A DNA stretch of 64,000 nt from Ruminococcus sp. (GCA_019420505.1 JAHZHC010000002.1:1-64000); one strand, 5' to 3'; positions 25,438 to 34,887 are shown, counted from the first letter of the stretch. Program-made: numbers and translations. The notes: generated from the sequence alone by a model not told the origin.

Positions 25438-27699
25438 TTATTCTGTATTTTTCAGAACCTTGTCCATTGGCATTTTCTTTATTCTTCTGAAATTTAAAAG
25501 GCTTACCAAACCGAAGCAAACAACTCCGCTTATTATCATTTCAGGATAAATATATGGCGAAATATAATAGGGAAGCCAACCTGTAAAGCTTTGAAGCATA
25601 GGTCTCCAGATAGCCAACACGCCGTAATAACAGATAGGCAGACTTAAAATAATTGAAATCAACGTCACAACAGCAGTTGATACAATATAAAGCTTTCCGA
25701 TCTCGCTGTTGCTGTAACCGAGAATCTTTGCCATTGATATTGATGTTGAATTCTTTTCAATTACTATCTTTGACAGCAAGTATATCATCATAACAAACAA
25801 CAGTGATGAAAAGCCTCCGAACATTACAAAAACAGTACCCATGGAATCTTCAAGCTGATCTGATGTAAGTGTAAGATCATGACGTGTAATGTCCGCTGCA
25901 ATAAAACCTGAGTCAATAGAATCCAGTTTTTTATCAGACAGATATCCTGTATAATAGCTTTCATCCTTATTAAAAACAGAATTAAAATTATCTCTGTATA
26001 TAAAAACAGCAATTGTTGACGGATATTTATAAATTCCATTTACTGTGAAAGTATATTCAGTCTGTGAATATTTATCTTTTAAAATAATTTCATCATTTTC
26101 TTTCAAACCGAATTTGTCAGCATAAGCGCTTGATATGACGACCTTGTCCTTATTTTTCGGAAATTTAATATTATTAATATAACTGCTGTTTTCCTCAACT
26201 CCGTAAACTGACACTTCTTCACTATATTTTCCATAAACAAGAGATACGAAAGAATATTTTTCTGCACTTTTATCTAATGTTTCAACGGGCGCCTTCAAAA
26301 CATACTGGTGCTCTGCAAACATGCTGTTTTTTACCTCGTCTTTAAAATTTTCAAGCAGGGGACTAAAGCAAAGCCCAAAAAACAACATAAAGTTTGCAAG
26401 AAGAATCCCCGCAAAAAGAACGGCATATGCAGATATATTCTGCATGATTATCCGTATTCTGAAACGTGTCATAAAACGCCAATTAGGAAGTTTTATTGCT
26501 TTTTTTCTTTGTTTTTTCTTTAAATCTCTACGCAAAAATTTCAACGGTGAAAGCGCCAGCTTTCTTTTAATTACAAAAATATTAATAACAAGCATTATTA
26601 CGAAAGGCAAAATTGTTGTAAGTAGAAATGCTTCAGCACTCCAGAAGGTTCTATATTCCGGAAGCGAATAACTTCCTCTGTATAAATCAGCCATTACATA
26701 TTTAAAATATGTATAACCAAGAATATTTCCTATAATGGCTGATATAAGCGTCACTATTATCGGCATTGTAAGATAGTGCCTTAATATTTCGCCTTTTGTA
26801 TATCCGGTGGCTCGGAGAGTGCCGATTACATTTGCCTCTTGTTCGATTGTACTTGATACTGTTACAGCAAACACAAAGGCAAGCACTGCCATAACAATAT
26901 ACAAAAGCACTATGAACATTACTTTATCTCCGCCCATATCATCGCCTGCAAAGTTAATTGCCTGATTATCCTCACGCTTAACAAAATCAATGATTTCTGT
27001 TTCCCCTGCAAGATGCTCCATTATATTATCAGCCTTGGATATTCTTTCGTTTTCGCTTAACTTTCCGTTGTTATTTTTCCATGAGTAGCAGTATTTCAAC
27101 ATATCCTGATCAAGCATATTAAAAGCAGCTTCGGTTACCATTGCTACGCTGAATCTATGGGCGTCAAACATCATGTCAGTATTATTTTTAAATAAAGAAG
27201 AGTAATCAGAAAGCGCCGCATATCCGCAGACATTATATTCCTTTTCCCCTGAAGTAATTATATTTCCGATTTTAATATTATTGTTTTCTGCATAAAGTCT
27301 GTCGATTACAATATCGCTATCATTACTCGGCCAATCACCTTTTATTAAATCTGCTCTGTTTATTTCATTTCGAATCTTAAATATTCTTACCGTATGATCT
27401 TTTTCTGAAACTGCATCAATATAAACATTGTCATAGATCTTTATATTCATATTATTTTCAAGATTTTCTTTCAAATTCCTGTCTATAGCTTTGGTAAGTA
27501 TAAAATGACCGTCTTCAATATTAAATTTTTCAAAACTGTCATCATAAGTTTTCTTTAAACTATTATCTGCTACAAGAAAGCCGGAAACAAATCCGATAGT
27601 TGCGATCATGAATACAAATATGACAAGATATTTACCAAAGTCCTTTCTTAATTCCCTCGGCAGTCTTTTTATAAGCGGACTTTTCATATTATCAAACAC
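25438..27699 (-). CDS. ABC transporter permease, FtsX/MacB type
   Basis: 753 aa. An N-terminal helix (KYLVIFVFMIATIGFVSGFLV) is followed by a large extracellular domain, a first three-helix FtsX core (about 260-380), a second N-terminal-like helix and external domain (about 415-610), and a second FtsX core to the end. This is the duplicated permease of macrolide, bacteriocin or lipoprotein-type exporters. The start is ambiguous between GTG 27699 and ATG 27687; both follow GAAAGGGG. It lies 24 bp downstream of its ATPase. The transported substrate is unknown. Confidence 0.88.
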   Translation of the reverse strand: MFDNMKSPLIKRLPRELRKDFGKYLVIFVFMIATIGFVSGFLVADNSLKKTYDDSFEKFNIEDGHFILTKAIDRNLKENLENNMNIKIYDNVYIDAVSEKDHTVRIFKIRNEINRADLIKGDWPSNDSDIVIDRLYAENNNIKIGNIITSGEKEYNVCGYAALSDYSSLFKNNTDMMFDAHRFSVAMVTEAAFNMLDQDMLKYCYSWKNNNGKLSENERISKADNIMEHLAGETEIIDFVKREDNQAINFAGDDMGGDKVMFIVLLYIVMAVLAFVFAVTVSSTIEQEANVIGTLRATGYTKGEILRHYLTMPIIVTLISAIIGNILGYTYFKYVMADLYRGSYSLPEYRTFWSAEAFLLTTILPFVIMLVINIFVIKRKLALSPLKFLRRDLKKKQRKKAIKLPNWRFMTRFRIRIIMQNISAYAVLFAGILLANFMLFFGLCFSPLLENFKDEVKNSMFAEHQYVLKAPVETLDKSAEKYSFVSLVYGKYSEEVSVYGVEENSSYINNIKFPKNKDKVVISSAYADKFGLKENDEIILKDKYSQTEYTFTVNGIYKYPSTIAVFIYRDNFNSVFNKDESYYTGYLSDKKLDSIDSGFIAADITRHDLTLTSDQLEDSMGTVFVMFGGFSSLLFVMMIYLLSKIVIEKNSTSISMAKILGYSNSEIGKLYIVSTAVVTLISIILSLPICYYGVLAIWRPMLQSFTGWLPYYISPYIYPEMIISGVVCFGLVSLLNFRRIKKMPMDKVLKNTE

Positions 27700-27723
27700 G
27701 CCCCTTTCAGTATTTTCCCACTG

Positions 27724-28422
27724 TTACCAATCAAGATCTGCCGCATTAATTTTTTCTTTGTTGATATAATTTTTTCTTATCATGCCATCCTTAAGCTTTA
27801 TAACTCTGTCCGCCATGTTTTTGATTGCATCATTATGAGTAACCATAATAACGGTATTGCCGTATTTCTTATTTATTTCTTCAATTAGACAAAGAATTTC
27901 TTTGGATGTTTTATAATCAAGTGCACCTGTTGGTTCATCACAAAGAAGAATATCAGGATTTTTGACAATCGCTCTTCCTATTGCTGTTCGTTGCTGCTGA
28001 CCTCCTGACAATTGATTAGGTATTTTATGTCTATGATCATAGATTCCCAGAGTTTTCAGGATTTCATCAGTGTCAAATGGATTTTCGCTGAGATATGCTC
28101 CTGCCTCTACATTCTCCTTTACTGTTAAATTTGGTATAAGGTTATAAAGCTGAAAAACATATCCTAAGTGCTTTCTTCGATAAAGAGTCAGTCTTTTTTC
28201 AGTCATATTCGTAATTTTTTCATCATTAATTGCAACGTATCCGTTATCAGCGCTATCAATTCCTCCAACGATATTCAGCAATGTAGATTTACCTGAACCC
28301 GATGGTCCCAAAAGTACACAGATTTCTCCTTTATTGATTTGCGCATCAATACCCTTTAATACCTCTGTACGGTTTTCACCGTCTCCATAATATTTTCTTA
28401 TATTGCTTAGTTCAAGAAACAT
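27724..28422 (-). CDS. ABC transporter ATP-binding protein (MacB/LolD-like)
   Basis: 232 aa with Walker A GPSGSGKSTLLN, Q-loop YVFQLYNLIP, signature LSGGQQQRTAIGRA, Walker B ILLCDEPTGALD and the H-loop VTHND. It powers the FtsX-type permease encoded immediately downstream. GGGAGG precedes the ATG. The operon promoter carries a 30-bp palindrome at its start point, so a dimeric repressor probably controls it; no regulator gene is adjacent. Confidence 0.93.
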   Translation of the reverse strand: MFLELSNIRKYYGDGENRTEVLKGIDAQINKGEICVLLGPSGSGKSTLLNIVGGIDSADNGYVAINDEKITNMTEKRLTLYRRKHLGYVFQLYNLIPNLTVKENVEAGAYLSENPFDTDEILKTLGIYDHRHKIPNQLSGGQQQRTAIGRAIVKNPDILLCDEPTGALDYKTSKEILCLIEEINKKYGNTVIMVTHNDAIKNMADRVIKLKDGMIRKNYINKEKINAADLDW

Positions 28423-28443
28423 TGTTTTCCTCCCAACTCAAAT

Positions 28444-28473
28444 TAAATACATGAATATATATTCATGTATTTA
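28444..28473. promoter_or_regulatory. 30-bp perfect palindrome, operator of the ABC operon
   Basis: The half site TAAATACATGAATAT is followed by its exact complement with no spacer. It touches the -10 box and covers the transcription start and early leader, an ideal place for a repressor. ATGAATATATATTCAT is its core. Confidence 0.75.
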
Positions 28474-28501
28474 TTATAGCATTATAATGTATATTTGTCA
28501 A
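28473..28501 (-). promoter_or_regulatory. Promoter of the ABC transporter operon
   Basis: On the minus strand TTGACA, 17 nt, TATAAT. Confidence 0.85.
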
Positions 28502-28708
28502 TACACTTTTAAAATCCAAAAGGCTGTTAGCAGCAGCTAACTGATTCTTAGATTAACACTTACCATTTTATTTGTCAAGAACAAAAAAATTTTTATTATA
28601 ATTAATAAAAACTTTGGTTTCATCTACAATACAAACACTTTTATTATCATAAAAGCTCTGCAATTCACCCTTTATAAAAGCATAAAAGTTTGACAAATCA
28701 AACAAAGA

Positions 28709-28740
28709 ACTGCCGCTATGCAAAATCACACAGCGGCAGT
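28709..28740 (-). terminator. Terminator of metY
   Basis: ACTGCCGCT pairs with AGCGGCAGT; TTCTTTGTTTG follows on the minus strand. The interval 28502-28708 otherwise shows only a GTTAG/CTAAC mini-hairpin and no gene. Confidence 0.75.
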
Positions 28741-28752
28741 GTCAGGTAAAAT

Positions 28753-30054
28753 CTATTTTTTTATTGCATCAAAGGCTTCCTGTAAGTCAAAGAGAATATC
28801 ATCAATATGTTCAGTACCAATTGAAAGGCGTATTGTATTAGGCTTTATTCCTTGTTCTGCAAGCTCCGCTTCATTAAGCTGAGAATGAGTTGTAGTTGCA
28901 GGGTGTATTGCCAGGGATTTAACATCTGCAACATTAGCGAGGAGTGAGAAAATCTGAAGATTGTCAATGAATTTTTTCGCATCCTCTGCACCGCCCTTGA
29001 TCTCAAAAGTAAAAATTGATCCTCCTCCATTTGGGAAATACTTATCATAAAGTTCTTTATATTTACTTCCCGGCAAGGATGGATGGTTTACATTTTCAAC
29101 CTGCGGGTGATTTGCAAGGAACTCAACGACCTTTCTGGTGTTTTCCGCATGTCTTTCAACTCTAAGTGACAATGTTTCCAGACCCTGAAGAAATATAAAT
29201 GCATGGAACGGTGATAGGGTTGCCCCGGTATCACGAAGCAGAATTGCACGAATTTTTGTAACAAATGCTGCTTTCCCTACTGCCTTTGTAAATGAAACTC
29301 CGTGATAGCTTGGATTCGGTTCGGTAAGTGACGGGAACTTTCCGCTTGCTTCCCAATCAAAGTTACCACTGTCAACAATTACTCCGCCGATTGCCGTACC
29401 GTGACCTCCGATAAACTTTGTTGCAGAATGTACAACGATATCTGCTCCGTATTCAATAGGTCTTATAAGATAGGGAGTTGCAAATGTACTGTCGATTACC
29501 AAAGGAATTTTATGTGCGTGTGCAATATCTGCAATTTTCCTTATGTCGATTATATTTGAATTAGGATTTCCGAGGGTTTCAATAAAAACAGCTTTTGTAT
29601 TTTCCTGAATTGCCTTTTCAAAAGAACCCTCTTCATCAGGGTCAACAAAAGTGGTTGTTATGCCGTATTCAGGAAGAGTATGGGCAAGAAGATTATACGT
29701 TCCGCCATAGATAGTATTGGCAGCTACAATATGATCTCCCGCATGAGCAAGATTCTGGAATGTATATGTGATTGCAGCGGCACCTGAAGCAACTGCCAGA
29801 GCGGCCACTCCGCCTTCCAATGCGGCAATTCTTCTTTCAAAAATATCCTGAGTCGGATTAGTAAGCCTTCCATATATATTCCCTGCGTCACTAAGATTAA
29901 AACGAGCTTCGGCATGATCAGAATTATGAAAAACGTATGATGTTGTTGCATAAATCGGAACTGCTCTTGCATCTGTTACCGGGTCGGCTTCCTCTTGTCC
30001 AACGTGAAGCGCCAATGTTTCAAATTTTAAATTTCTTTCATTTATTTTACTCAT
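28753..30054 (-). CDS. metY: O-acetylhomoserine sulfhydrylase / aminocarboxypropyltransferase
   Basis: 433-aa PLP enzyme of the Cys/Met metabolism family. The start FETLALHVGQEEADPVTDARAVPIYATTSY, the aromatic-Gly region YGRLTNPT, and the PLP-lysine motif SATKFIGGHG (about residue 205) identify MetY rather than MetB. It forms homocysteine from O-acetylhomoserine and sulfide. The ATG at 30054 (MSKINERN) follows AGAGGT. The transcript begins about 200 nt upstream and carries a 21-codon leader ORF ending in Cys. Confidence 0.92.
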   Translation of the reverse strand: MSKINERNLKFETLALHVGQEEADPVTDARAVPIYATTSYVFHNSDHAEARFNLSDAGNIYGRLTNPTQDIFERRIAALEGGVAALAVASGAAAITYTFQNLAHAGDHIVAANTIYGGTYNLLAHTLPEYGITTTFVDPDEEGSFEKAIQENTKAVFIETLGNPNSNIIDIRKIADIAHAHKIPLVIDSTFATPYLIRPIEYGADIVVHSATKFIGGHGTAIGGVIVDSGNFDWEASGKFPSLTEPNPSYHGVSFTKAVGKAAFVTKIRAILLRDTGATLSPFHAFIFLQGLETLSLRVERHAENTRKVVEFLANHPQVENVNHPSLPGSKYKELYDKYFPNGGGSIFTFEIKGGAEDAKKFIDNLQIFSLLANVADVKSLAIHPATTTHSQLNEAELAEQGIKPNTIRLSIGTEHIDDILFDLQEAFDAIKK

Positions 30055-30135
30055 TATTATTACCTCTTTCATAGTATAATTTTTATATATTATTTACATT
30101 AATTTATTAGTATATCAACTTAATCATAATATTTT

Positions 30136-30201
30136 TTAACAGCGATTTAACGGCATTCGTTTTGTTAAGGGTATTTGTATTCTGAATTTTTCATAGCTCA
30201 T
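30136..30201 (-). CDS. 21-aa leader peptide ending in Cys, upstream of metY
   Basis: A short ORF with an excellent ribosome site (GGGAGTG, about 7 nt before ATG 30201). It starts MSYEKFRIQ and ends KRMPLNRC, then TAA. It sits between the metY promoter (30265-30293) and metY (30054), about 80 nt before the metY start. The final Cys codon and the sulfur-assimilation target suggest sensing of charged tRNA-Cys or cysteine, as in Cys-containing leader peptides of other bacteria. No classic attenuator hairpin is visible after it. Function is inferred. Confidence 0.6.
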   Translation of the reverse strand: MSYEKFRIQIPLTKRMPLNRC

Positions 30202-30264
30202 AGTATCACTCCCAAGTTAATTTCATATAATTCCTATAATATTACTATGTTTTTCTTTGTACTT

Positions 30265-30293
30265 ATAATATCATACAATAAAAACTTTGTCAA
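30265..30293 (-). promoter_or_regulatory. Promoter of the leader ORF-metY transcript
   Basis: On the minus strand TTGACA, 17 nt, TATTAT, about 60 bp before the leader ORF. Confidence 0.75.
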
Positions 30294-30322
30294 TAACTTT
30301 TTACTCTTTTGTATACATGCAC

Positions 30323-30350
30323 AAAAAAACCGCATGATAAACATGCGGTT
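30323..30350 (-). terminator. Terminator of the gtrA-like gene
   Basis: AACCGCATG pairs with CATGCGGTT; the minus strand continues with seven T. Confidence 0.88.
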
Positions 30351-30369
30351 ATGTAAATGCTATGTAAAT

Positions 30370-30870
30370 TTATTTCTTTTTAAATACAATAAGCTTACTG
30401 ATAATATAATTAAGAATAAGAACGACAATATTTGCTGTTATTTTAGTAACCCAGAAATTGAACTCCAACAAAGAATATCCAATCCACATCATTCCCATTT
30501 CAACCAACAGCGTAAAAACTCTTCCGCCATAGAATGAAACTGCTTCAGAAAAAATCGCTTTTTTTCCCTTTGCTGTAGAAGTAAACACCCATATACGGTT
30601 TGTAATATAGGCGAAGGTTACTGCACACACCCATGAGAATACTGTGCTGACTGTTGATATTATATCCTTTGAGCTTCCCAGATTCTCCAGCAAAATCTTT
30701 GAAAATCCCGCAGTTACAAAACTTACTGCTGTTGTAAGAACTCCGAAAAACAAATATAACAGCATTTCTTTATTTTTAGCATAGAAAGGCTGAAGTTTTT
30801 TCAAGAATCCTATAGACATTATTTTATCGAAAATATCCAAACTATTTTCATTAATATTTTTGTTCTGCAT
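30370..30870 (-). CDS. GtrA family membrane protein
   Basis: 166 aa with four hydrophobic helices and the GtrA pattern: YLFFGVLTTAVSFVTAGFSKILL, VFSWVCAVTFAYITNRIWVF and ILNYIISKLIVFKKK. The family is thought to move lipid-linked sugars or to help surface-polysaccharide glycosylation. No glycosyltransferase is adjacent. AAGGTC precedes the ATG. It is monocistronic with a strong terminator. Confidence 0.85.
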   Translation of the reverse strand: MQNKNINENSLDIFDKIMSIGFLKKLQPFYAKNKEMLLYLFFGVLTTAVSFVTAGFSKILLENLGSSKDIISTVSTVFSWVCAVTFAYITNRIWVFTSTAKGKKAIFSEAVSFYGGRVFTLLVEMGMMWIGYSLLEFNFWVTKITANIVVLILNYIISKLIVFKKK

Positions 30871-31017
30871 TATATACGACCTTTCATGTTTTAAATCTTA
30901 TTTATTATACATTATAAATTTAAAAAGTTCAAGAGATTATTGATTTTTTTTGCTAAATGTGTTATCATGATTTTTATATAACTGATAAGAAAATTTTTTA
31001 TGGAGGCTTGCTGACTA

Positions 31018-32265
31018 ATGATATTCTTTATAGCTGTCTGTCTTGTTATTTCTGCTGTTTGTTCCGCAACCGAAACAGCTTTTTCATCAGTTAACCGCAT
31101 AAGACTTAAAAACTTTGCTGCCGGAGGAAACAAGAGCGCAGAAAAAGCCTTAAAGATAATAGATAACTTTGACAAGGCACTTACCACCATATTAGTTGGG
31201 AACAATGTTGTAAATATTGCTTCATCATCAATGGCTACTGTTCTTTTCACCGAAAAATTCGGAAGCGGAAGTGTTGGAATAGCTACGCTTGTTATGACGG
31301 TTCTTGTTCTTATTTTCGGAGAAATCATTCCCAAAAATCTGGCTAAGGAAAACTCAGAGACCTTTTCTGTTTTTATGGCTGCACCTCTTTCGGCTGCTAT
31401 GTTTATACTAACACCCATAACTAAAATATTTATGGGAATAAATTCACTTGCCACCAAAATTGTGGGACATAAAAACAACCAGCCTTCCGTAACCGAGGAA
31501 GAGCTTAAGTATATCATTGAAGAAATTGAAGACGAAGGAGTTCTTGAAGAACAAGAATCGGATCTTGTCAGATCTGCTCTTGAGTTTGATGAAATAACAG
31601 TCAGTGAGATTCTTGTTCCACGAGTAAATATTATCGGAATTGAGGTTCATACACCCATTGAGGAAATCAGAAAAATATTTATTGAAACGGGTTTTTCAAG
31701 ACTTCCGGTTTATGACAAAACTATTGATACTATCATAGGGATACTTCATAAATCAGATTTTTATGAACTTTATTTGAATAAAGACAGGGAGATTAAATCT
31801 CTTTTGAAAAAACCTGTATTTATATCAGAAAACAAAAGAATTTCTGAAGTTCTTCGTGAAATACAGAAATCTAAGGTTCATATGGCTGTAGTTGTTGATC
31901 AGTACGGCGGAACTGACGGAATCTGCACACTTGAAGATATCATCGAGGAACTGGTTGGCGAGATTTATGATGAAAGCGACAAGGAAGACACTTCATTTAT
32001 AAAAATAAGCGATCACCGCTTTGAAATATCTCCTGATCTTTCAGTAAACGATTTTCTTGAACGGCTTAATCTCCCGGAAGATACAATTGATACAGAAAGA
32101 AATTCTATGGGAGGTTGGATAATGGATATTCTTGACCGTATTCCCGAGCCTAACGAATTTTTATCCTTCGGACCTTTTAATATAACGGTTATTATGGAAG
32201 ACGAACAAAAAATAGAAAAGATCAAAATAAGAATTAAGGATAACAAGTCTGAAGAAAATAAATAG
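31018..32265 (+). CDS. CNNM/CBS-pair hemolysin-family membrane protein (CorC/TlyC type)
   Basis: 415 aa. An N-terminal CNNM (DUF21) domain with three helices (from FFIAVCLVISAVCSATETAF, with VGNNVVNIASS and LIFGEIIPKNLAKEN) is followed by a CBS pair (ILVPRVNIIGIEV; VVVDQYGGTDGICTLEDIIEELVGEI) and a CorC_HlyC domain. Relatives export magnesium or regulate its transport; the 'hemolysin' name is historical. GGAGG lies 11 nt before the ATG. The next gene starts 18 bp downstream. Confidence 0.9.
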   Translation: MIFFIAVCLVISAVCSATETAFSSVNRIRLKNFAAGGNKSAEKALKIIDNFDKALTTILVGNNVVNIASSSMATVLFTEKFGSGSVGIATLVMTVLVLIFGEIIPKNLAKENSETFSVFMAAPLSAAMFILTPITKIFMGINSLATKIVGHKNNQPSVTEEELKYIIEEIEDEGVLEEQESDLVRSALEFDEITVSEILVPRVNIIGIEVHTPIEEIRKIFIETGFSRLPVYDKTIDTIIGILHKSDFYELYLNKDREIKSLLKKPVFISENKRISEVLREIQKSKVHMAVVVDQYGGTDGICTLEDIIEELVGEIYDESDKEDTSFIKISDHRFEISPDLSVNDFLERLNLPEDTIDTERNSMGGWIMDILDRIPEPNEFLSFGPFNITVIMEDEQKIEKIKIRIKDNKSEENK

Positions 32266-32283
32266 AAAGGGACGAGGCTTAAT

Positions 32284-32790
32284 ATGCCAAAACAAATAAA
32301 AAAGGAAACTATTAATTCAAAAGAAAAAACAAATCGGATTTTTGCAATATTATCTATGACTGCGGCAATTTTAATGTGGGCACTGATTATTTTTCTGCTT
32401 CCGAAAATGATAAAAACCGAAAGCACTGTAATGACTTCGATTTTTACTGTTGGTTATGTATTTTTTATGGTATCGTGCGCTGTTCATTGTATAACGGCAT
32501 ATAGTTTTTTTAAAGCAACTGATAATTTCACGGGTATATTTCATGGACTTATTTCTCTCGTTTGCACCTTATTCTGCATCTTCAATCTGAGGTTTATACT
32601 TGTAATGCTGTTTTCGGCATTCGGTAATGACAAAGCTGCGAAGTGGTTTATCGGTAGTAAAACCATGACAGAGTTTCTGGGAACTCAATCATCTAACTGG
32701 ACCTGTTTTGTGTTTGCTCTTATTATCATGATTATAATTGGTTTACTGGGAATTATACGGCTTGTGACTTATAATAAAAAACAAAAATAA
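32284..32790 (+). CDS. Hypothetical four-helix membrane protein
   Basis: 168 aa, not recognised. The lysine-rich N-terminus (MPKQIKKETINSKEKTN) is cytoplasmic. Four hydrophobic helices follow at about 20-40, 48-70, 78-103 and 136-158, with GNDKAAKWFIGSKTMTEF in an external or loop region. AAAGGGACGAGG precedes the ATG. It is probably cotranscribed with the CNNM/CBS gene, ending at the shared terminator. Confidence 0.7.
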   Translation: MPKQIKKETINSKEKTNRIFAILSMTAAILMWALIIFLLPKMIKTESTVMTSIFTVGYVFFMVSCAVHCITAYSFFKATDNFTGIFHGLISLVCTLFCIFNLRFILVMLFSAFGNDKAAKWFIGSKTMTEFLGTQSSNWTCFVFALIIMIIIGLLGIIRLVTYNKKQK

Positions 32791-32810
32791 AAACTACATA
32801 ATGATATATA

Positions 32811-32837
32811 AAAGGCAGTCGTTCTGACTGCCTTTTT
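32811..32837. terminator. Bidirectional terminator
   Basis: AAAGGCAGTC pairs with GACTGCCTTT across GTTCT, between convergent genes. Confidence 0.88.
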
Positions 32838-33488
32838 CTATATCATAAGCTCGCTGTATTGCTCAAAATAAAAATCTGCTTTTAGTTTCATTTCTTCCCA
32901 ATCAGCTATGTAATGTTTATCAAGACAGGCAACGGCGGTAAACCCGCCTGCCTTAGCACCTGTAATTCCCTCGATAATATCTTCAAATACTGCACATTCA
33001 CATGGATTTAGTTTTATTCCTCTGCAAGCATATTCATACACATCCGGAAATCCTTTCCCCCTTGCGACATCGTTTGTTGACGCAAAAAAATCAAATAATT
33101 GAAATACTTCGTTATTTTTTAAAACTGCCTCATAAAGCTCCTTTGATGACGCTGTTGCAAGAGCTATTTTTACTCCATTCTCTTTTAATCCTTTAAGAAA
33201 ATCCTTTGCACCTTCCTTAAGATAAATATTATGTGCATATTCCTCATATGCCATTTCATACCACTCTGAAGCAATATCTTCAAGGCTTTCGTTCAGATTA
33301 AACAGGTTATTTGTATATTCGGCAGCCTCTGAAAAATTCATGGTTGATACAGCCTTAAAATAATTATCCGGTACTTTTAATCCTCGCTTTTCAAGAAATT
33401 TAATATCAATATCACTCCACACATGAGAGGAATTAATAAGTGTTCCGTCCAGATCAAATATTATACCTTTAAATTTTGAAAATCTCAT
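32838..33488 (-). CDS. HAD family phosphatase (beta-phosphoglucomutase-like)
   Basis: 216 aa. HAD motif I is IIFDLDGTLINS, motif II IALATASSKE, motif III the Lys in ARGKGFPD, and motif IV VFEDIIEGITGAKAGG. The alpha-helical cap between motifs I and II is the subfamily I type seen in sugar-phosphate phosphatases and mutases. The substrate is unknown. It follows yitT by 15 bp on the same strand, so an operon is likely. Confidence 0.88.
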   Translation of the reverse strand: MRFSKFKGIIFDLDGTLINSSHVWSDIDIKFLEKRGLKVPDNYFKAVSTMNFSEAAEYTNNLFNLNESLEDIASEWYEMAYEEYAHNIYLKEGAKDFLKGLKENGVKIALATASSKELYEAVLKNNEVFQLFDFFASTNDVARGKGFPDVYEYACRGIKLNPCECAVFEDIIEGITGAKAGGFTAVACLDKHYIADWEEMKLKADFYFEQYSELMI

Positions 33489-33503
33489 AAATAATGACCT
33501 TTC

Positions 33504-34376
33504 TTAAAAGAAATCCGATTGTTCTGTTTTAAATCCCTCGCCAAATACCTCTCCGGCACTTGTCACAAGCATAAATGCCTTATCATCAATTTCAAGAACA
33601 GCTTTTTTTACCGATGGAAGCCTTTGTTTTTTCATAGCACATAAAAGAATCTCCTTTTCTGTTCTCTGATATCCCGACACACCTTTAAGAATGGTACATC
33701 CTACGCCCACCTTATTAAGAAGCCTGTCAAGTATATCCTGACTTTTTCCGCTTATAACAAAAACCATTCTTGCCGTGTCAGAACCATAAAGGACCATATC
33801 AAGCACCTTTGAAAAAACCGTTAATGAAATAAGAGAATAAAGTGCATTATCTGCATTTTTAAAAACCAATCCGGATAAAACAGCTATTATGCTGTCTATA
33901 ATAAGCATGACAACACTTAATTTTAAATGAGGTTTTTTACTTTTTATAATTCCTGTCACTATATCCGTTCCTCCGGTTGTTGAACCGGAACGAAAAACAA
34001 TTCCGCAGCCAAGGCCCATAACTGCGCCTCCTGCAATTGACGCAAGAATCTTGTTTTCCGTAATAGGTGAAAATAAAGAACAGATATCCGCAGTAATTCC
34101 CGAAGCAATTATGGCTGTCACCGTAGTAAAAAGAAATTTCCATCCCCATTTAACTATGGCCAAAATAAGAAGAGGAAGATTGATTATCATAGTAAGACTT
34201 CCTACACCCAAAGGTATGAAATGGCTAAGTATAACCGATAGCCCACCTACTCCTCCCGGAGCAAGATGATTTGGGGCTAAAAAAAGTCCTATAGATATTC
34301 CGTAAATAACCGCACCAATAAACATGGTGAAAAAACCTTTTAACGGTGAACCTTTCAACAATTTTTCAGAACTCAT
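33504..34376 (-). CDS. YitT family membrane protein
   Basis: 290 aa. Five to six helices form the DUF161/YitT domain (GAVIYGISIGLFLAPNHLAPGGVGGLSV, MGLGCGIVFRSGSTTGGTDI), with a C-terminal soluble DUF2179 domain (GVGCTILKGVSGYQRTEKEIL). YitT proteins are common in Firmicutes and their transport role is undefined. AAGGAGG precedes the ATG. Confidence 0.9.
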   Translation of the reverse strand: MSSEKLLKGSPLKGFFTMFIGAVIYGISIGLFLAPNHLAPGGVGGLSVILSHFIPLGVGSLTMIINLPLLILAIVKWGWKFLFTTVTAIIASGITADICSLFSPITENKILASIAGGAVMGLGCGIVFRSGSTTGGTDIVTGIIKSKKPHLKLSVVMLIIDSIIAVLSGLVFKNADNALYSLISLTVFSKVLDMVLYGSDTARMVFVISGKSQDILDRLLNKVGVGCTILKGVSGYQRTEKEILLCAMKKQRLPSVKKAVLEIDDKAFMLVTSAGEVFGEGFKTEQSDFF

Positions 34377-34440
34377 GAAATTCCTCCTTAAATAGCTTTT
34401 TATTCAAGGATTATTTTTCACAAGGATAATATAATTATAC

Positions 34441-34887
34441 TTAAATAAATTCATCAAGCAGTCCTGCTGCCAGACCGATAAGTTCAATGCAGGGACGTTT
34501 TTTATAATATTCCTTTGTTCTTTCCGCAGGGACTGATTTACTTGGTCCTGTCAAACCAAGCATTTCACGGCAGATTATTGAATCAAAATTATTTTCTTCT
34601 TTAAACCTTGCCGCAAACTTTTGTACTTTTTCATATAGATCCTTTTTAACCTGAAAATCTTTTGAGTCATCTGTTCCATATTTCATACCTAACACCATAA
34701 ACGCACCCGAACAGGCACCGCAGACTTCCCTGAGCCTTCCCATACCTCCGCCAAAGGACTGTGATATTTTCATTGCTGTACTAAAATCAAGGTTCAGCTC
34801 GTCAGTCCACACACCAAGCACTGACTGAGAACAATTATAACCACTTTTAAAAAGCTGTTTTGCCTTTTCCGCTTTTTCATAATTCAT
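34441..34887 (-). CDS. C_GCAxxG_C_C family redox protein
   Basis: 148 aa. The family-defining Cys pattern is present: SGYNCSQSVL, FGGGMGRLREVCGACSGAFMVLG, IICREMLGL and KRPCIELIG. Many members are annotated as possible electron carriers or are fused to redoxins; a disulfide or cluster role is inferred. GGAGG precedes the ATG. It is upstream of yitT by 64 bp on the same strand. Confidence 0.87.
   Translation of the reverse strand: MNYEKAEKAKQLFKSGYNCSQSVLGVWTDELNLDFSTAMKISQSFGGGMGRLREVCGACSGAFMVLGMKYGTDDSKDFQVKKDLYEKVQKFAARFKEENNFDSIICREMLGLTGPSKSVPAERTKEYYKKRPCIELIGLAAGLLDEFI

Noticed and set aside
30055..30300. SAM or T-box riboswitch upstream of metY
   Set aside because: No S-box or T-box conserved blocks and no terminator are visible; only the short leader ORF is supported.
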